The notes beneath the pieces are model-generated. The model was not told the DNA's origin, ran no database searches, and saw only the letters and a program-made list of their open reading frames with translations. A program made the translations under genes and the position numbers. A DNA stretch of 43,988 bases from Actinomycetota bacterium. Its GTDB lineage: Bacteria > Actinomycetota > CADDZG01 > JAHWKV01 > JAOPZY01. Shown piece by piece: positions 22,295 through 28,835 of the stretch. The DNA is taken from contig JAOPZY010000162.1 of assembly GCA_025963875.1 (NCBI GenBank), positions 1 through 43,988 of the forward strand. Direction: 5' to 3'. Position 1 is the stretch's first letter, and every line of letters starts with the position of its first letter.

Positions 22295-23452
22295 GTGAAC
22301 ATCGATTTCCACGCATCCGAGCGATCCAGCCTGGGGATCGAGATGGAGTTGGAGATCATCGACCGCGCGAGCCGCCAGCTGACCAGTGCCGCCTCCGAGA
22401 TCCTCGCCGCCATGGCCGACAGCCGCGGGGGCGAGGACCCTCGCAAGGCCAAACACGAGCTGATGGAGAACACGATCGAAATCAACACCGATGTCTGCGC
22501 GACGGTGGCAGAGGCAAGGGCGGACCTCCAGGCGAGTATTGCTGACATCACCACGCACACCGAGCCGCGCGGCCTCGCGCTCATGTGCTCGGGCACCCAT
22601 CCGTTCTCCCACTGGGTGCACCAGAAGATCACCCCCAACCCACGCTACGAGCGGCTCGTCGAGCAGATGCAGTGGCCGGCCCGCCAGCTCCTGATCTTCG
22701 GTATCCACGTGCACGTGGGAGTGCGTTCCGCTGAGAAAGCCATCGCCATCTCCAATGCCCTGACCGCATACATCCCGCACTTCCTCGCTCTGTCCGCCTC
22801 AAGCCCGTTCTGGCTGGGTCAGGACACGGGCCTTGCATCGAGCCGCTCGAAGATCTTCGAGCATCTCCCGACCGCCGGGATCCCCTACCAGCTCAGCGGC
22901 TGGAGCGAGTTCGAGGAGTTCATGACCACCCTGGTGGCGGCCCGCTCCATCGAGACCATCCGCGAGGTGTGGTGGGATGTGCGGCCCCACCCGGACTTCG
23001 GTACCGTGGAGCTGCGGATCTGCGACGGCTTGCCGACGCTGAGCGAGGTGGCTGCCATCGGGGCACTCAGCCAGTGCCTCGTCGAGTGGATGGACAACCT
23101 GTGCGACCGCGGCTTCGCCCTTCCCCACCCCCGGCAGTGGATCATCCGCGAGAACAAATGGCGCGCCGCGCGCTACGGCGTCGACGCGCAGATCATCGTG
23201 GACGAGGGCGGCGGGCTCGTGCCCGTCCGGCGGGCCGTCGAGGACCTTGTCGAGGAGCTCGGTCCGATCGCCTCGCGGCTGGCGTGCGTGGACGAGCTGC
23301 ACTTCGTCCTGGACATCCTCAAGACCGGGCCCTCGTACGTGCGGCAGCGGGCGATGGCGAACGAAACCGGCAACCTGCAGGGCGTCGTGGACGCCCTCGT
23401 CACGGAACTCGAGACCGACACCCCGCTCCTCGGCGGCGGGCTCGATCCCTGA
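22295..23452 (+). CDS. Glutamate--cysteine ligase-like carboxylate-amine ligase (YbdK/GCS2), copy 2
   Basis: 385 residues from the GTG at 22295. The frame opens upstream at 22208, but the added proline-rich stretch has no family resemblance. TATCGT lies 7 nt before the GTG, so a leaderless start is possible. Motifs are SSLGIEMELEIID (Glu triad variant), MENTIEINTDVC at about 58, CSGTHPFSHW at about 92, FGIHVHVGVR at about 133 and SPFWLGQDTGLASSRS. It is a diverged paralogue of the gene at 18208-19314. The conserved sites suggest activity, but the substrate difference is unknown. It is transcribed divergently from the riboswitch-controlled unit. Confidence 0.92.
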   Translation: MNIDFHASERSSLGIEMELEIIDRASRQLTSAASEILAAMADSRGGEDPRKAKHELMENTIEINTDVCATVAEARADLQASIADITTHTEPRGLALMCSGTHPFSHWVHQKITPNPRYERLVEQMQWPARQLLIFGIHVHVGVRSAEKAIAISNALTAYIPHFLALSASSPFWLGQDTGLASSRSKIFEHLPTAGIPYQLSGWSEFEEFMTTLVAARSIETIREVWWDVRPHPDFGTVELRICDGLPTLSEVAAIGALSQCLVEWMDNLCDRGFALPHPRQWIIRENKWRAARYGVDAQIIVDEGGGLVPVRRAVEDLVEELGPIASRLACVDELHFVLDILKTGPSYVRQRAMANETGNLQGVVDALVTELETDTPLLGGGLDP

Positions 23453-23500
23453 GCCCGTTTTTGCTCATTCCCATCATTTCCGACAGGAACCTACGTGTCT

Positions 23501-23536
23501 GCGGGATGCCAGGGGCAAACCGACCCGCGACCCTGG
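23501..23536 (+). repeat. Possible H-type RNA pseudoknot upstream of the MscS gene
   Basis: GCGGG (23501-23505) can pair with CCCGC (23524-23528) while CCAGGG (23509-23514) pairs with CCCTGG (23531-23536). The interleaved order defines a pseudoknot. It lies about 40 nt before the MscS start. It could also be simply one of two competing hairpins. Confidence 0.3.
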
Positions 23537-23577
23537 TCAGACGAGCCTTTCGATGAGGCCCCTACCAGGACGTGCCA

Positions 23578-24330
23578 GTGGCGAAGTCGAATCCGACCGA
23601 CGTGCCGGCCATGGCAGCCAAGGCCGCCAAGGCCAAACATGAGATCCGCAAGGCCCGGGCAGCGGCGCATGCCGCAGCGCGGGACCTCCGGCGCGCGGTC
23701 GTCTCCGGCATCGGCGCCCTTGCCTCGATTGCCGTGGGCTCGGCCTTCGGCGACATTCACGGCCACGGGCTCCGCCCCAGGCTCATGGCGCTCGGGGCGG
23801 CCGCCGTCTTCCTGCTCCTGGCGCAGTTCTCCATCCGCTACGCCGCCAGCGGGCTCGGCAAGGTCGTGGCCGCGACCGGCGGCAAGGCGGCGGGCGTGGC
23901 GCTGCGCCTCGTCACGCTGGTGGTCGGGTACCTCTTCATCGCGCTGATCCTGCTCGGGATGCTGGATGTCCCCGTCGGGCACCTGTTGTTGGGGGGCGCC
24001 GTGACCGGCGTCATCGTCGGGATCGCCGCGCAGCAGAGCCTGGGCAACGTGTTCGCCGGGATGGTGCTCCTCATGACGCGGGTCTTCCGGGTGGGCGACC
24101 GTGTGCGGATGCGTTCCGGCCCCCTGAGCGGCGAGATCAACGGCGTCATCACGGGCATGGGGCTCTCGTACGTCGTGGTGGAAACCGAGGATGGAAGGCT
24201 GCATGTGCCCAACAGCACGGTCCTCTCGGCTGCGGTCGGACCGCAACTGGCGCCCAAACGGGAGCCCAGCCCCTCCGAGCAGCACCACGCGAGCACGACC
24301 CAAACCTCTGCTGCGGTGAAAAATCCTTAA
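23578..24330 (+). CDS. Small-conductance mechanosensitive channel (MscS family)
   Basis: 250 residues from GTG 23578 (AGGA about 8 nt upstream). GTG 23572 is an alternative. A basic, Ala-rich N-terminal helix precedes three hydrophobic segments at about 45-60, 70-90 and 110-130. The pore helix reads GGAVTGVIVGIAAQQSLGNVFAG, rich in Gly/Ala as in MscS TM3. A short beta domain follows (FRVGDRVRM, VVVETEDGRLHVPNS). The carboxy-terminal cytoplasmic vestibule is much shorter than in E. coli MscS. The family releases solutes on hypoosmotic shock. Confidence 0.9.
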   Translation: MAKSNPTDVPAMAAKAAKAKHEIRKARAAAHAAARDLRRAVVSGIGALASIAVGSAFGDIHGHGLRPRLMALGAAAVFLLLAQFSIRYAASGLGKVVAATGGKAAGVALRLVTLVVGYLFIALILLGMLDVPVGHLLLGGAVTGVIVGIAAQQSLGNVFAGMVLLMTRVFRVGDRVRMRSGPLSGEINGVITGMGLSYVVVETEDGRLHVPNSTVLSAAVGPQLAPKREPSPSEQHHASTTQTSAAVKNP

Positions 24331-24332
24331 GG
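24325..24332. repeat. AT-flanked palindrome at the MscS stop
   Basis: CCTTAAGG sits between an A5T run and a T4 run around the TAA stop of the MscS gene. As RNA it could form a short stem with a U tail, giving weak termination before the next gene. Confidence 0.3.
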
Positions 24333-24393
24333 TTTTCCTACCCGTGTCCGGTGGAATCCCTCCTGTAGTGCGGAACCGGGAAAGGAGTCGGCA

Positions 24394-24624
24394 ATGGGCC
24401 TCGGTACGAGCCTTGTCCTGATAGCAATTGGGGCCATCCTGGAATTTGCCATCAGGGTGAGCACGCCGGGATTCAACATCCATACGGTCGGCATCGTCCT
24501 CATGGTCGTGGGTGTCCTCGGGCTGCTGGTGTCCCTGGTGTTCTGGAACACCTGGGGCGGATTCGGCAACGGCGCCGCCAGAACTGGTACCCGGCGGCGG
24601 GTGGTGGAGGAAGACCTCCCCTAG
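24394..24624 (+). CDS. Small two-helix membrane protein, DUF6458-like
   Basis: 76 residues. The first hydrophobic helix is LGTSLVLIAIGAILEFAI (about 3-20), then VSTPGFNIHTVG, and a second helix HTVGIVLMVVGVLGLLVSLVF (about 30-50). A polar C-terminus ends TRRRVVEEDLP. This matches the short actinobacterial DUF6458 proteins, whose function is unknown. A strong AAAGGAG ribosome site precedes the ATG. It probably has its own transcript because 63 nt separate it from the MscS gene. Confidence 0.85.
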   Translation: MGLGTSLVLIAIGAILEFAIRVSTPGFNIHTVGIVLMVVGVLGLLVSLVFWNTWGGFGNGAARTGTRRRVVEEDLP

Positions 24625-24646
24625 GGAGCCCGGCCCCTGGTCCGAA

Positions 24647-24688
24647 GTTGGGAGCGAATTGCGCGTATGCGCGCTCTAGGCTCCCAAC
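24647..24688. terminator. Strong bidirectional hairpin
   Basis: GTTGGGAGC (24647-24655) pairs perfectly with GCTCCCAAC (24680-24688), with an inner GCGC/GCGC stem. It lies 22 nt after the DUF6458-like gene, in the 157-nt gap before the end of the opposite-strand surface protein. No gene is seen in that gap. Confidence 0.7.
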
Positions 24689-24781
24689 CTCCTCCTCCGC
24701 CCCCGGGTGGCGCGGGGCTCCCGAGAAGCCATACCCCCGGCTCGCCATTTGCGACGGCCTCCGATGAGCGCGAAGAACTCC

Positions 24782-25810
24782 TCACTTCTGGGCGAGCCGG
24801 CGCCTCCCCCGGATCATCCATCCCGCGGCAGCGCCGGCGAGCAGGATCGCCACTGCGGCGAGGCCGAGCGCGGCGGCGGTGCCGAGGGGACGGGCGCGCT
24901 GCACATCCACAAGGGTGCTGAGCGTCGCCCCACACTGCGCCACGACGGGGTACCTCCCGGCACGCAGCGACGAGGGCACGTGGAAGCTCAACTGGAATGC
25001 CCCGTCGGACCCCGCGGTCGTGGTGCCGGTGACGGATCCCGGCAGGGCAACCGTGGCCGCGGCGTCGGGTGTGCAGCCGGTGCCCGAGACCCGCAGCGTC
25101 TGGCCCGCCTTGAGGACGGGATGGTCGAGCACGAGGCCGGGGGCCACACCTCCGGCGGCCACCGCCGGCGAAGGGGCGGAAAGGCTCGGGGTGGGCGTCG
25201 CCGGCTGGGTGCCGGACGGGCTCGTTGCGGTCGGGACCGCCGTCCGGAGCGCGCTGCGTGACGGGGTGGGGGCCACCCGCGGCGCCTGTGACGTGGGGGC
25301 CGGGGCGGTCGGCATCGGGGAGGTGAAGGGTACGGTCTCGACCGGGACCGGGCCCCCGGTCACGACGACGGTCCAGCTCTTGGTCTCGATGGGTTGGGCA
25401 TTGCGGATGTCCGGCCCCATCGAGCAGCCGGGGGTTGGGCAGATCTGGAACACGATCGTGTACGTGCCGGCGGGTGTCGCCGGGATGGTCCGGACGGTCA
25501 TGGAGGACGACCACCCTGTCTGGGCACCGCAGGGGACGGAGAAGGAGACGGAGAGGTAGATCGATGTGCCGCTGGCTGCCTCCACGCAGCCCAGATCGCC
25601 GGCGGGGACCGGCAGGTTGCTGAGGGTGCCCGTCGCCAAGTCACCGGCCTGGATGGTGAGTGAGGCCGGGGAGACATCGAAGGCAGGGAGGGCCCCGGGA
25701 GCGGCGGGCGAAAGGCCGGCGGCGAGGCCACAGAACAGGGCCGACGTGAGCAGAACCAGCGCCGCTCCGCGGCGTGCCACCCTGTTCAGCCGAGCCCTCC
25801 CAAGCTGCAT
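24782..25810 (-). CDS. Cell-surface protein with C-terminal membrane anchor
   Basis: 342 residues. A Sec signal peptide (basic start, hydrophobic 15-35, AAP region) is followed by a first beta-rich domain to about 155 with paired Cys (CVEAAS, VPCGA, ICPTPGC). A Pro/Thr/Ser-rich linker spans about 160-222. A second Ig-like domain (GQTLRVSGTGCTPDA, PSSLRAGRYPVVAQC) runs to about 305. A C-terminal membrane helix follows, then the basic stop-transfer RGRRRLAQK. This is a wall- or membrane-attached extracellular protein. I do not recognise a named family. No Shine-Dalgarno precedes the start. The promoter places the transcript start near the ATG. Confidence 0.85.
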   Translation of the reverse strand: MQLGRARLNRVARRGAALVLLTSALFCGLAAGLSPAAPGALPAFDVSPASLTIQAGDLATGTLSNLPVPAGDLGCVEAASGTSIYLSVSFSVPCGAQTGWSSSMTVRTIPATPAGTYTIVFQICPTPGCSMGPDIRNAQPIETKSWTVVVTGGPVPVETVPFTSPMPTAPAPTSQAPRVAPTPSRSALRTAVPTATSPSGTQPATPTPSLSAPSPAVAAGGVAPGLVLDHPVLKAGQTLRVSGTGCTPDAAATVALPGSVTGTTTAGSDGAFQLSFHVPSSLRAGRYPVVAQCGATLSTLVDVQRARPLGTAAALGLAAVAILLAGAAAGWMIRGRRRLAQK

Positions 25811-25818
25811 CCGGCGTA

Positions 25819-25848
25819 ACTATGGGCCGTTGGAACGGCGGTTTACAA
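25819..25848 (-). promoter_or_regulatory. Promoter with embedded palindrome for the surface protein
   Basis: On the minus strand TTGTAA (25843-25848) and CATAGT (25819-25824) are 18 nt apart, and only 8 nt separate the -10 from the ATG, so the mRNA should be nearly leaderless. A perfect inverted repeat GCCGTT-gg-AACGGC (plus-strand 25826-25839) fills the spacer and looks like an operator. Confidence 0.6.
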
Positions 25849-26169
25849 GGGGCCGGCAGCTGTGGGCTTTGCCAAGGGGCTGGACGGACAGACCCTGCTA
25901 ACTAGTCAAAACCTCCTACTCCTGATAGCCTGACCCCGGCTGTGACCCAGCGGTGGTACACACGGTTCTCTGCCCGGAAGAACCAAGTGAGCCTTGTGGG
26001 TGAAATGTCCAATTAGGGATTCTCAACATTATTACGCTTCGTAGATGCCGAACATGACTCGCCATAATTAAGATTCCTTTAGAAAGGGTCATTTTGGTCA
26101 TCGGGAGGGTAGTTCTAATTAGTATGGTGGTTGGCCTACGTAACACGAACTAGAGGGGGGACCGTAGAG
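25849..26169. promoter_or_regulatory. AT-rich intergenic region upstream of the Gly-rich secreted protein
   Basis: No gene is seen. From about 25990 to 26130 the base composition is far more AT-rich than the rest of the window (runs such as ATAATTAAGATT and CTAATTAG). TTGGTC (26094) followed by TAATTA (26116) after 16 nt is a candidate promoter, with CCTTTAGAAAGG just upstream. Confidence 0.4.
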
Positions 26170-26544
26170 ATGAATGTACGTACCTGGGCCGTCGGCGCAC
26201 TCGTTGGCGGCATGCTCATTGTTGTGCCCGGAGCGGCCTTTGCGAACAGTGCCAACGGCGGCGTCGGCCTCGGCGGCATTCTCGGCGGCGACGGCAAGGG
26301 CGCCCTGCTCGGCAACGGCTGCAACGACGGTGAGCTCGTGAGCGTCGCCGGTGGCGCCGGCCTCATTGGGATCAACCTGGGCGGCCTTGACGGCCTGAGC
26401 CTGAGCCCCACCCTCGGCCACGACGACGGCCAACTGCTCGGTATCGGCGGACAGAACGGGGATGACGCAGGCAACGCCCTGATCACCACGGGTGAGGCCG
26501 ACCTGGGCAATGGCCTCATCGGGATTGCGCTCTCCAACTGCTAG
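26170..26544 (+). CDS. Small secreted glycine-rich protein
   Basis: 124 residues from ATG 26170, with a GAGGGGGG ribosome site. The signal peptide MNVRTWAVGALVGGMLIVV ends in PGAAFA, a good signal-peptidase I site. The mature part is about 30% Gly, with alternating Gly-hydrophobic pairs (GVGLGGILGG, GLIGINLGGLDGL) and two Cys, one near residue 56 and one as the last residue. It recalls surface-active proteins such as chaplins in style, but no chaplin motif is present. The function is unknown. Strong expression is suggested by its AT-rich promoter region. Confidence 0.8.
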   Translation: MNVRTWAVGALVGGMLIVVPGAAFANSANGGVGLGGILGGDGKGALLGNGCNDGELVSVAGGAGLIGINLGGLDGLSLSPTLGHDDGQLLGIGGQNGDDAGNALITTGEADLGNGLIGIALSNC

Positions 26545-26609
26545 AACCGGGGCAGCCTGAGAAGTAATCAAACAGGCGTTCCGCTTCATAGATCCGCAGA
26601 CTTGCACCG

Positions 26610-26647
26610 GCCTCAGCCCGGGAATGAGTGAATTCCCGGGCCGAGGC
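26610..26647. terminator. 16-bp hairpin after the Gly-rich protein gene
   Basis: The left arm 26610-26625 and right arm 26632-26647 pair over 16 positions with one mismatch around GCCCGGGAAT, with the 6-nt loop gagtga. It lies 65 nt after the stop and 47 nt before the lipoprotein start. It could terminate or attenuate read-through. Confidence 0.6.
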
Positions 26648-26694
26648 GGTGACTCGCCGCGGCGCAACCGCACACCGTCGGGGGGTGGACGAGG

Positions 26695-27483
26695 ATGAGG
26701 CAGACGACGTGGGTCACGGCCTTGCTCCTCGTTCTCGCCCTCTCCCTCAGCGCCTGCAGCGCAACCCCCCAAAAGGAAGGTGCCGCCGCCAGTTCCGGCT
26801 CACCAGGGACCGCCGGGTCCCCAGGGGCCCCGGCCGCGGGGACCGGCACCGGACCAGCGGCGGCCGCTGCAACGAAGGCCCCGGGATCCTCCGGCACCTC
26901 GGGAGCCAAGCCGGCTGCCCACCCGGGCACCACCACCACGACCGCCGGCAGCGAGGCCGCTCGACCCGGATCGGCGCCCGGGCCCGCCTCCACGTCCGGG
27001 AGCGTCACCGGGGCCCCGGATCCCTCGACCGATACCGGTTCGTCCGATGGTTCGGATCCCTCTGTCACGATCGGAGGCTTCACCTCGAATTCCGGGGGTG
27101 CGACGCCGACGCCGGCTCCGACGTGCGATCCAACGGTTCAGCCCGTGCAGCAGGTCGGGATCACGGACGTGCAGATGGCCAGGGTGGATTCCTCTGGGAC
27201 AATCCACCTCACGAACAGCTTCTCATCGGCCACCGACCGCAAGATCATGGCCATTCTGGCGCTGAACGACAAGGTGGCGGTAGCGGGGACGCTCATCACC
27301 TTCGTTCGCATCCTCGGATGCACGTACACCCCCTCCCAGACCTACACGCTGACGAAACCCCTCACGCACTTCGAGGTGCAGTTCGACGCGACGGCGGGCA
27401 AACCGTTCGCCCTCGGTCACTACCGGCTCCGGTTCTACGTGAATAAGCAGGCCGGCTGGGACATCGCGTACGACGTCCACTGA
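26695..27483 (+). CDS. Putative lipoprotein
   Basis: 262 residues. The N-terminus MRQTTWVTALLLVLALSLSAC carries a clear lipobox (LSAC), so Cys21 should be lipidated and the protein anchored outside the membrane. A long low-complexity linker rich in Ala, Gly, Ser, Thr and Pro spans about 25-140. The C-terminal domain (about 145-262) is beta-rich with two Cys (CDPTVQ, GCTYTP) and ends in FYVNKQAGWDIAYDVH. No family is recognised. It has a GGGGGTGGACGAGG ribosome region and follows the Gly-rich secreted gene in the same direction. Confidence 0.85.
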   Translation: MRQTTWVTALLLVLALSLSACSATPQKEGAAASSGSPGTAGSPGAPAAGTGTGPAAAAATKAPGSSGTSGAKPAAHPGTTTTTAGSEAARPGSAPGPASTSGSVTGAPDPSTDTGSSDGSDPSVTIGGFTSNSGGATPTPAPTCDPTVQPVQQVGITDVQMARVDSSGTIHLTNSFSSATDRKIMAILALNDKVAVAGTLITFVRILGCTYTPSQTYTLTKPLTHFEVQFDATAGKPFALGHYRLRFYVNKQAGWDIAYDVH

Positions 27484-27552
27484 ACTGCCGGAACTCCTCC
27501 CCGGTGGCGACCAGCGGAAAGCAGCGGGAATGATTGAGACGCGGTGATAAGT

Positions 27553-27570
27553 TGTACGGGCGTTCGTTCA
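27553..27570 (+). promoter_or_regulatory. GntR operator, site 1 (upstream of the GntR gene)
   Basis: TGTACGG-gcgt-TCGTTCA shares the left half TGTACGG with two sites in the next promoter (28404 and 28436). Position and similarity suggest autoregulation. Confidence 0.55.
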
Positions 27571-27595
27571 CCGGTTGGCACGAGGGGGAGGCGGG

Positions 27596-28366
27596 TTGCC
27601 CGAAGCTCTGGATCGCAAGGGCGACCGCGCGCTCTACCTCCAAATTGCTGACCAACTGCGTGAGCAGGTTGTGACCGGGAAGCTGGCCCCAGGCAGCAGG
27701 CTGCCGAGCGAGCATTCGTTGATGGCGGCATACGACGCCAGCCGGGACACGGTCCGCAAGGCCATCGGTGTCCTCAAGGCCGAGGGACGCCTGGACTCCG
27801 AGCGGGGCCGAGGGGTCACGGTCCGGACAGCGCCACCGGTCGAGCGACTCGGAAGTGACCGCCTTGCCCGGAAGCACCGCAAGGCCGGCAAGGGGGCGTA
27901 CCTCGCGGACCTGGAGGCCTCCGGGAGAACGGCCGAAATCGCGGTCACGGTCTCCACGGAGAAGGCTTCCCGCGAGGTCGCTGCCCGGCTCGGCCTCAAG
28001 GCCGGCGAGCGGGTGCTGGTCCGAAGCCGGCGGATGCTCGCCGACGGGCAGCCGCTGCAGCTGGCGGTGAGCTACCTCCCCCTCGAGCTGGTGAAAGGGA
28101 CGCAGATCGAACAGCACGACACCGGCCCGGGAGGCACGTACGCCCGGCTTGAGGAGATGGGCCACCGTCTCGACCGATTCGAGGAACGGGTCACGGCACG
28201 GATGCCGTCGCCGGATGAAGCGAAGTCCCTGGACCTCGGGCCGGGTACGCCGGTGATCCTGGTCGCTCGAACCGCCTATGCGGTGGGGAACCGGCCGGTG
28301 GAGCTCTGCGACACGACCATGGCCGCTGACCGCTACGAACTGCTGTACGAAATTTCTGCACAGTAG
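27596..28366 (+). CDS. GntR-family regulator, HutC/UTRA type
   Basis: 256 residues from TTG 27596, which has a GAGGCGG ribosome site. TTG 27575 is an alternative. The N-terminal winged helix-turn-helix reads LYLQIADQLREQVVTGKLAPG then LPSEHSLMAAYDASRDTVRKA (about residues 14-60), ending GRGVTV. A UTRA effector domain follows (about 95-250), with RSRRMLADGQPLQLAVSYLPL and a terminal ADRYELLYEI. UTRA domains bind small molecules, often sugars or amines. Matching operator sites occur in its own promoter and twice in the next gene's promoter, so it probably represses both. Confidence 0.92.
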   Translation: MPEALDRKGDRALYLQIADQLREQVVTGKLAPGSRLPSEHSLMAAYDASRDTVRKAIGVLKAEGRLDSERGRGVTVRTAPPVERLGSDRLARKHRKAGKGAYLADLEASGRTAEIAVTVSTEKASREVAARLGLKAGERVLVRSRRMLADGQPLQLAVSYLPLELVKGTQIEQHDTGPGGTYARLEEMGHRLDRFEERVTARMPSPDEAKSLDLGPGTPVILVARTAYAVGNRPVELCDTTMAADRYELLYEISAQ

Positions 28367-28393
28367 TTGTCGCTCAGGTAGGGCCCGGCGTAC

Positions 28394-28453
28394 TTGACAC
28401 AGTTGTACGGACATACGTATCGTCTCGCGCGAGGTTATACGGACAACCGTACA
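28394..28453 (+). promoter_or_regulatory. Promoter of the small Cys-rich gene with two GntR operators
   Basis: TTGACA (28394-28399) and TATCGT (28418-28423) are 18 nt apart. Operator 2 (TGTACGG-acat-ACGTATC, 28404-28421) fills the spacer. Operator 3 (TATACGG-acaa-CCGTACA, 28436-28453) is an almost perfect palindrome just downstream of the predicted transcript start. The layout is typical of repression. Confidence 0.7.
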
Positions 28454-28482
28454 GGCTGCGACGAGGGGAGGGACACGTACCG

Positions 28483-28779
28483 ATGCCGATGGACAGGTCG
28501 AACATGTGGACCGCTGGCAACCGATCCCACCGGGCCTCGGCTGCCAAACCGACTGGGTCGAGCCCGATGAAGCCCCAATCGCACTTCCTCACCATTTGCT
28601 GGGACGGCACGGCGGAGGACGGAACGCCGATCACGTTGCAGGCCACGCTCTGCAAGGCGCATCGCCAGGTGATCGCGCTCCGGTCCGCCAGCGCCCGAGG
28701 CGTTCGCCGGCAGTTCGGCGAATCATGTGACCTGTGCGACGGCCGGGAACCAAGGACCCTGGCCGCAGAAGCAGAATAG
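28483..28779 (+). CDS. Small cysteine-rich protein controlled by the GntR regulator
   Basis: 98 residues if ATG 28483 is used. Internal ATGs at 28489, 28504 and 28567 are possible. The conserved-looking part is the second half: an ICWDGT strand, LCKAHRQ and a final CDLCDG. The CxxC plus upstream Cys and His could bind zinc as a small ribbon. No family is recognised. It is the only gene between the two GntR operators and a strong terminator, so it is likely the main target of the regulator. The ribosome site GAGGGGAGGG lies somewhat far (about 11 nt) from the first ATG. Confidence 0.65.
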   Translation: MPMDRSNMWTAGNRSHRASAAKPTGSSPMKPQSHFLTICWDGTAEDGTPITLQATLCKAHRQVIALRSASARGVRRQFGESCDLCDGREPRTLAAEAE

Positions 28780-28782
28780 GGA

Positions 28783-28814
28783 GGGCGGCGGTCCGCCGTC
28801 GCAGACCGCCGCCC
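28783..28814. terminator. Strong bidirectional terminator hairpin
   Basis: GGGCGGCGGTC (28783-28793) and GACCGCCGCCC (28804-28814) form a perfect 11-bp GC stem, 4 nt after the small gene's stop. It lies 22 nt before the end of the opposite-strand ice-binding gene. Confidence 0.75.
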
Positions 28815-28835
28815 CCCAAGAGCCGGAGCGTGGAG

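Noticed and set aside
23509-23536. GGGGCAAACCG as a c-di-GMP riboswitch before the MscS gene
   Set aside because: No GACGCAAAGC joint or receptor segment follows. It is better explained as a hairpin or pseudoknot.
27553-28779. Remnant of a conjugative element with a KorSA-type regulator
   Set aside because: The GntR type would fit, but no integrase, transfer gene or attachment repeat lies nearby.
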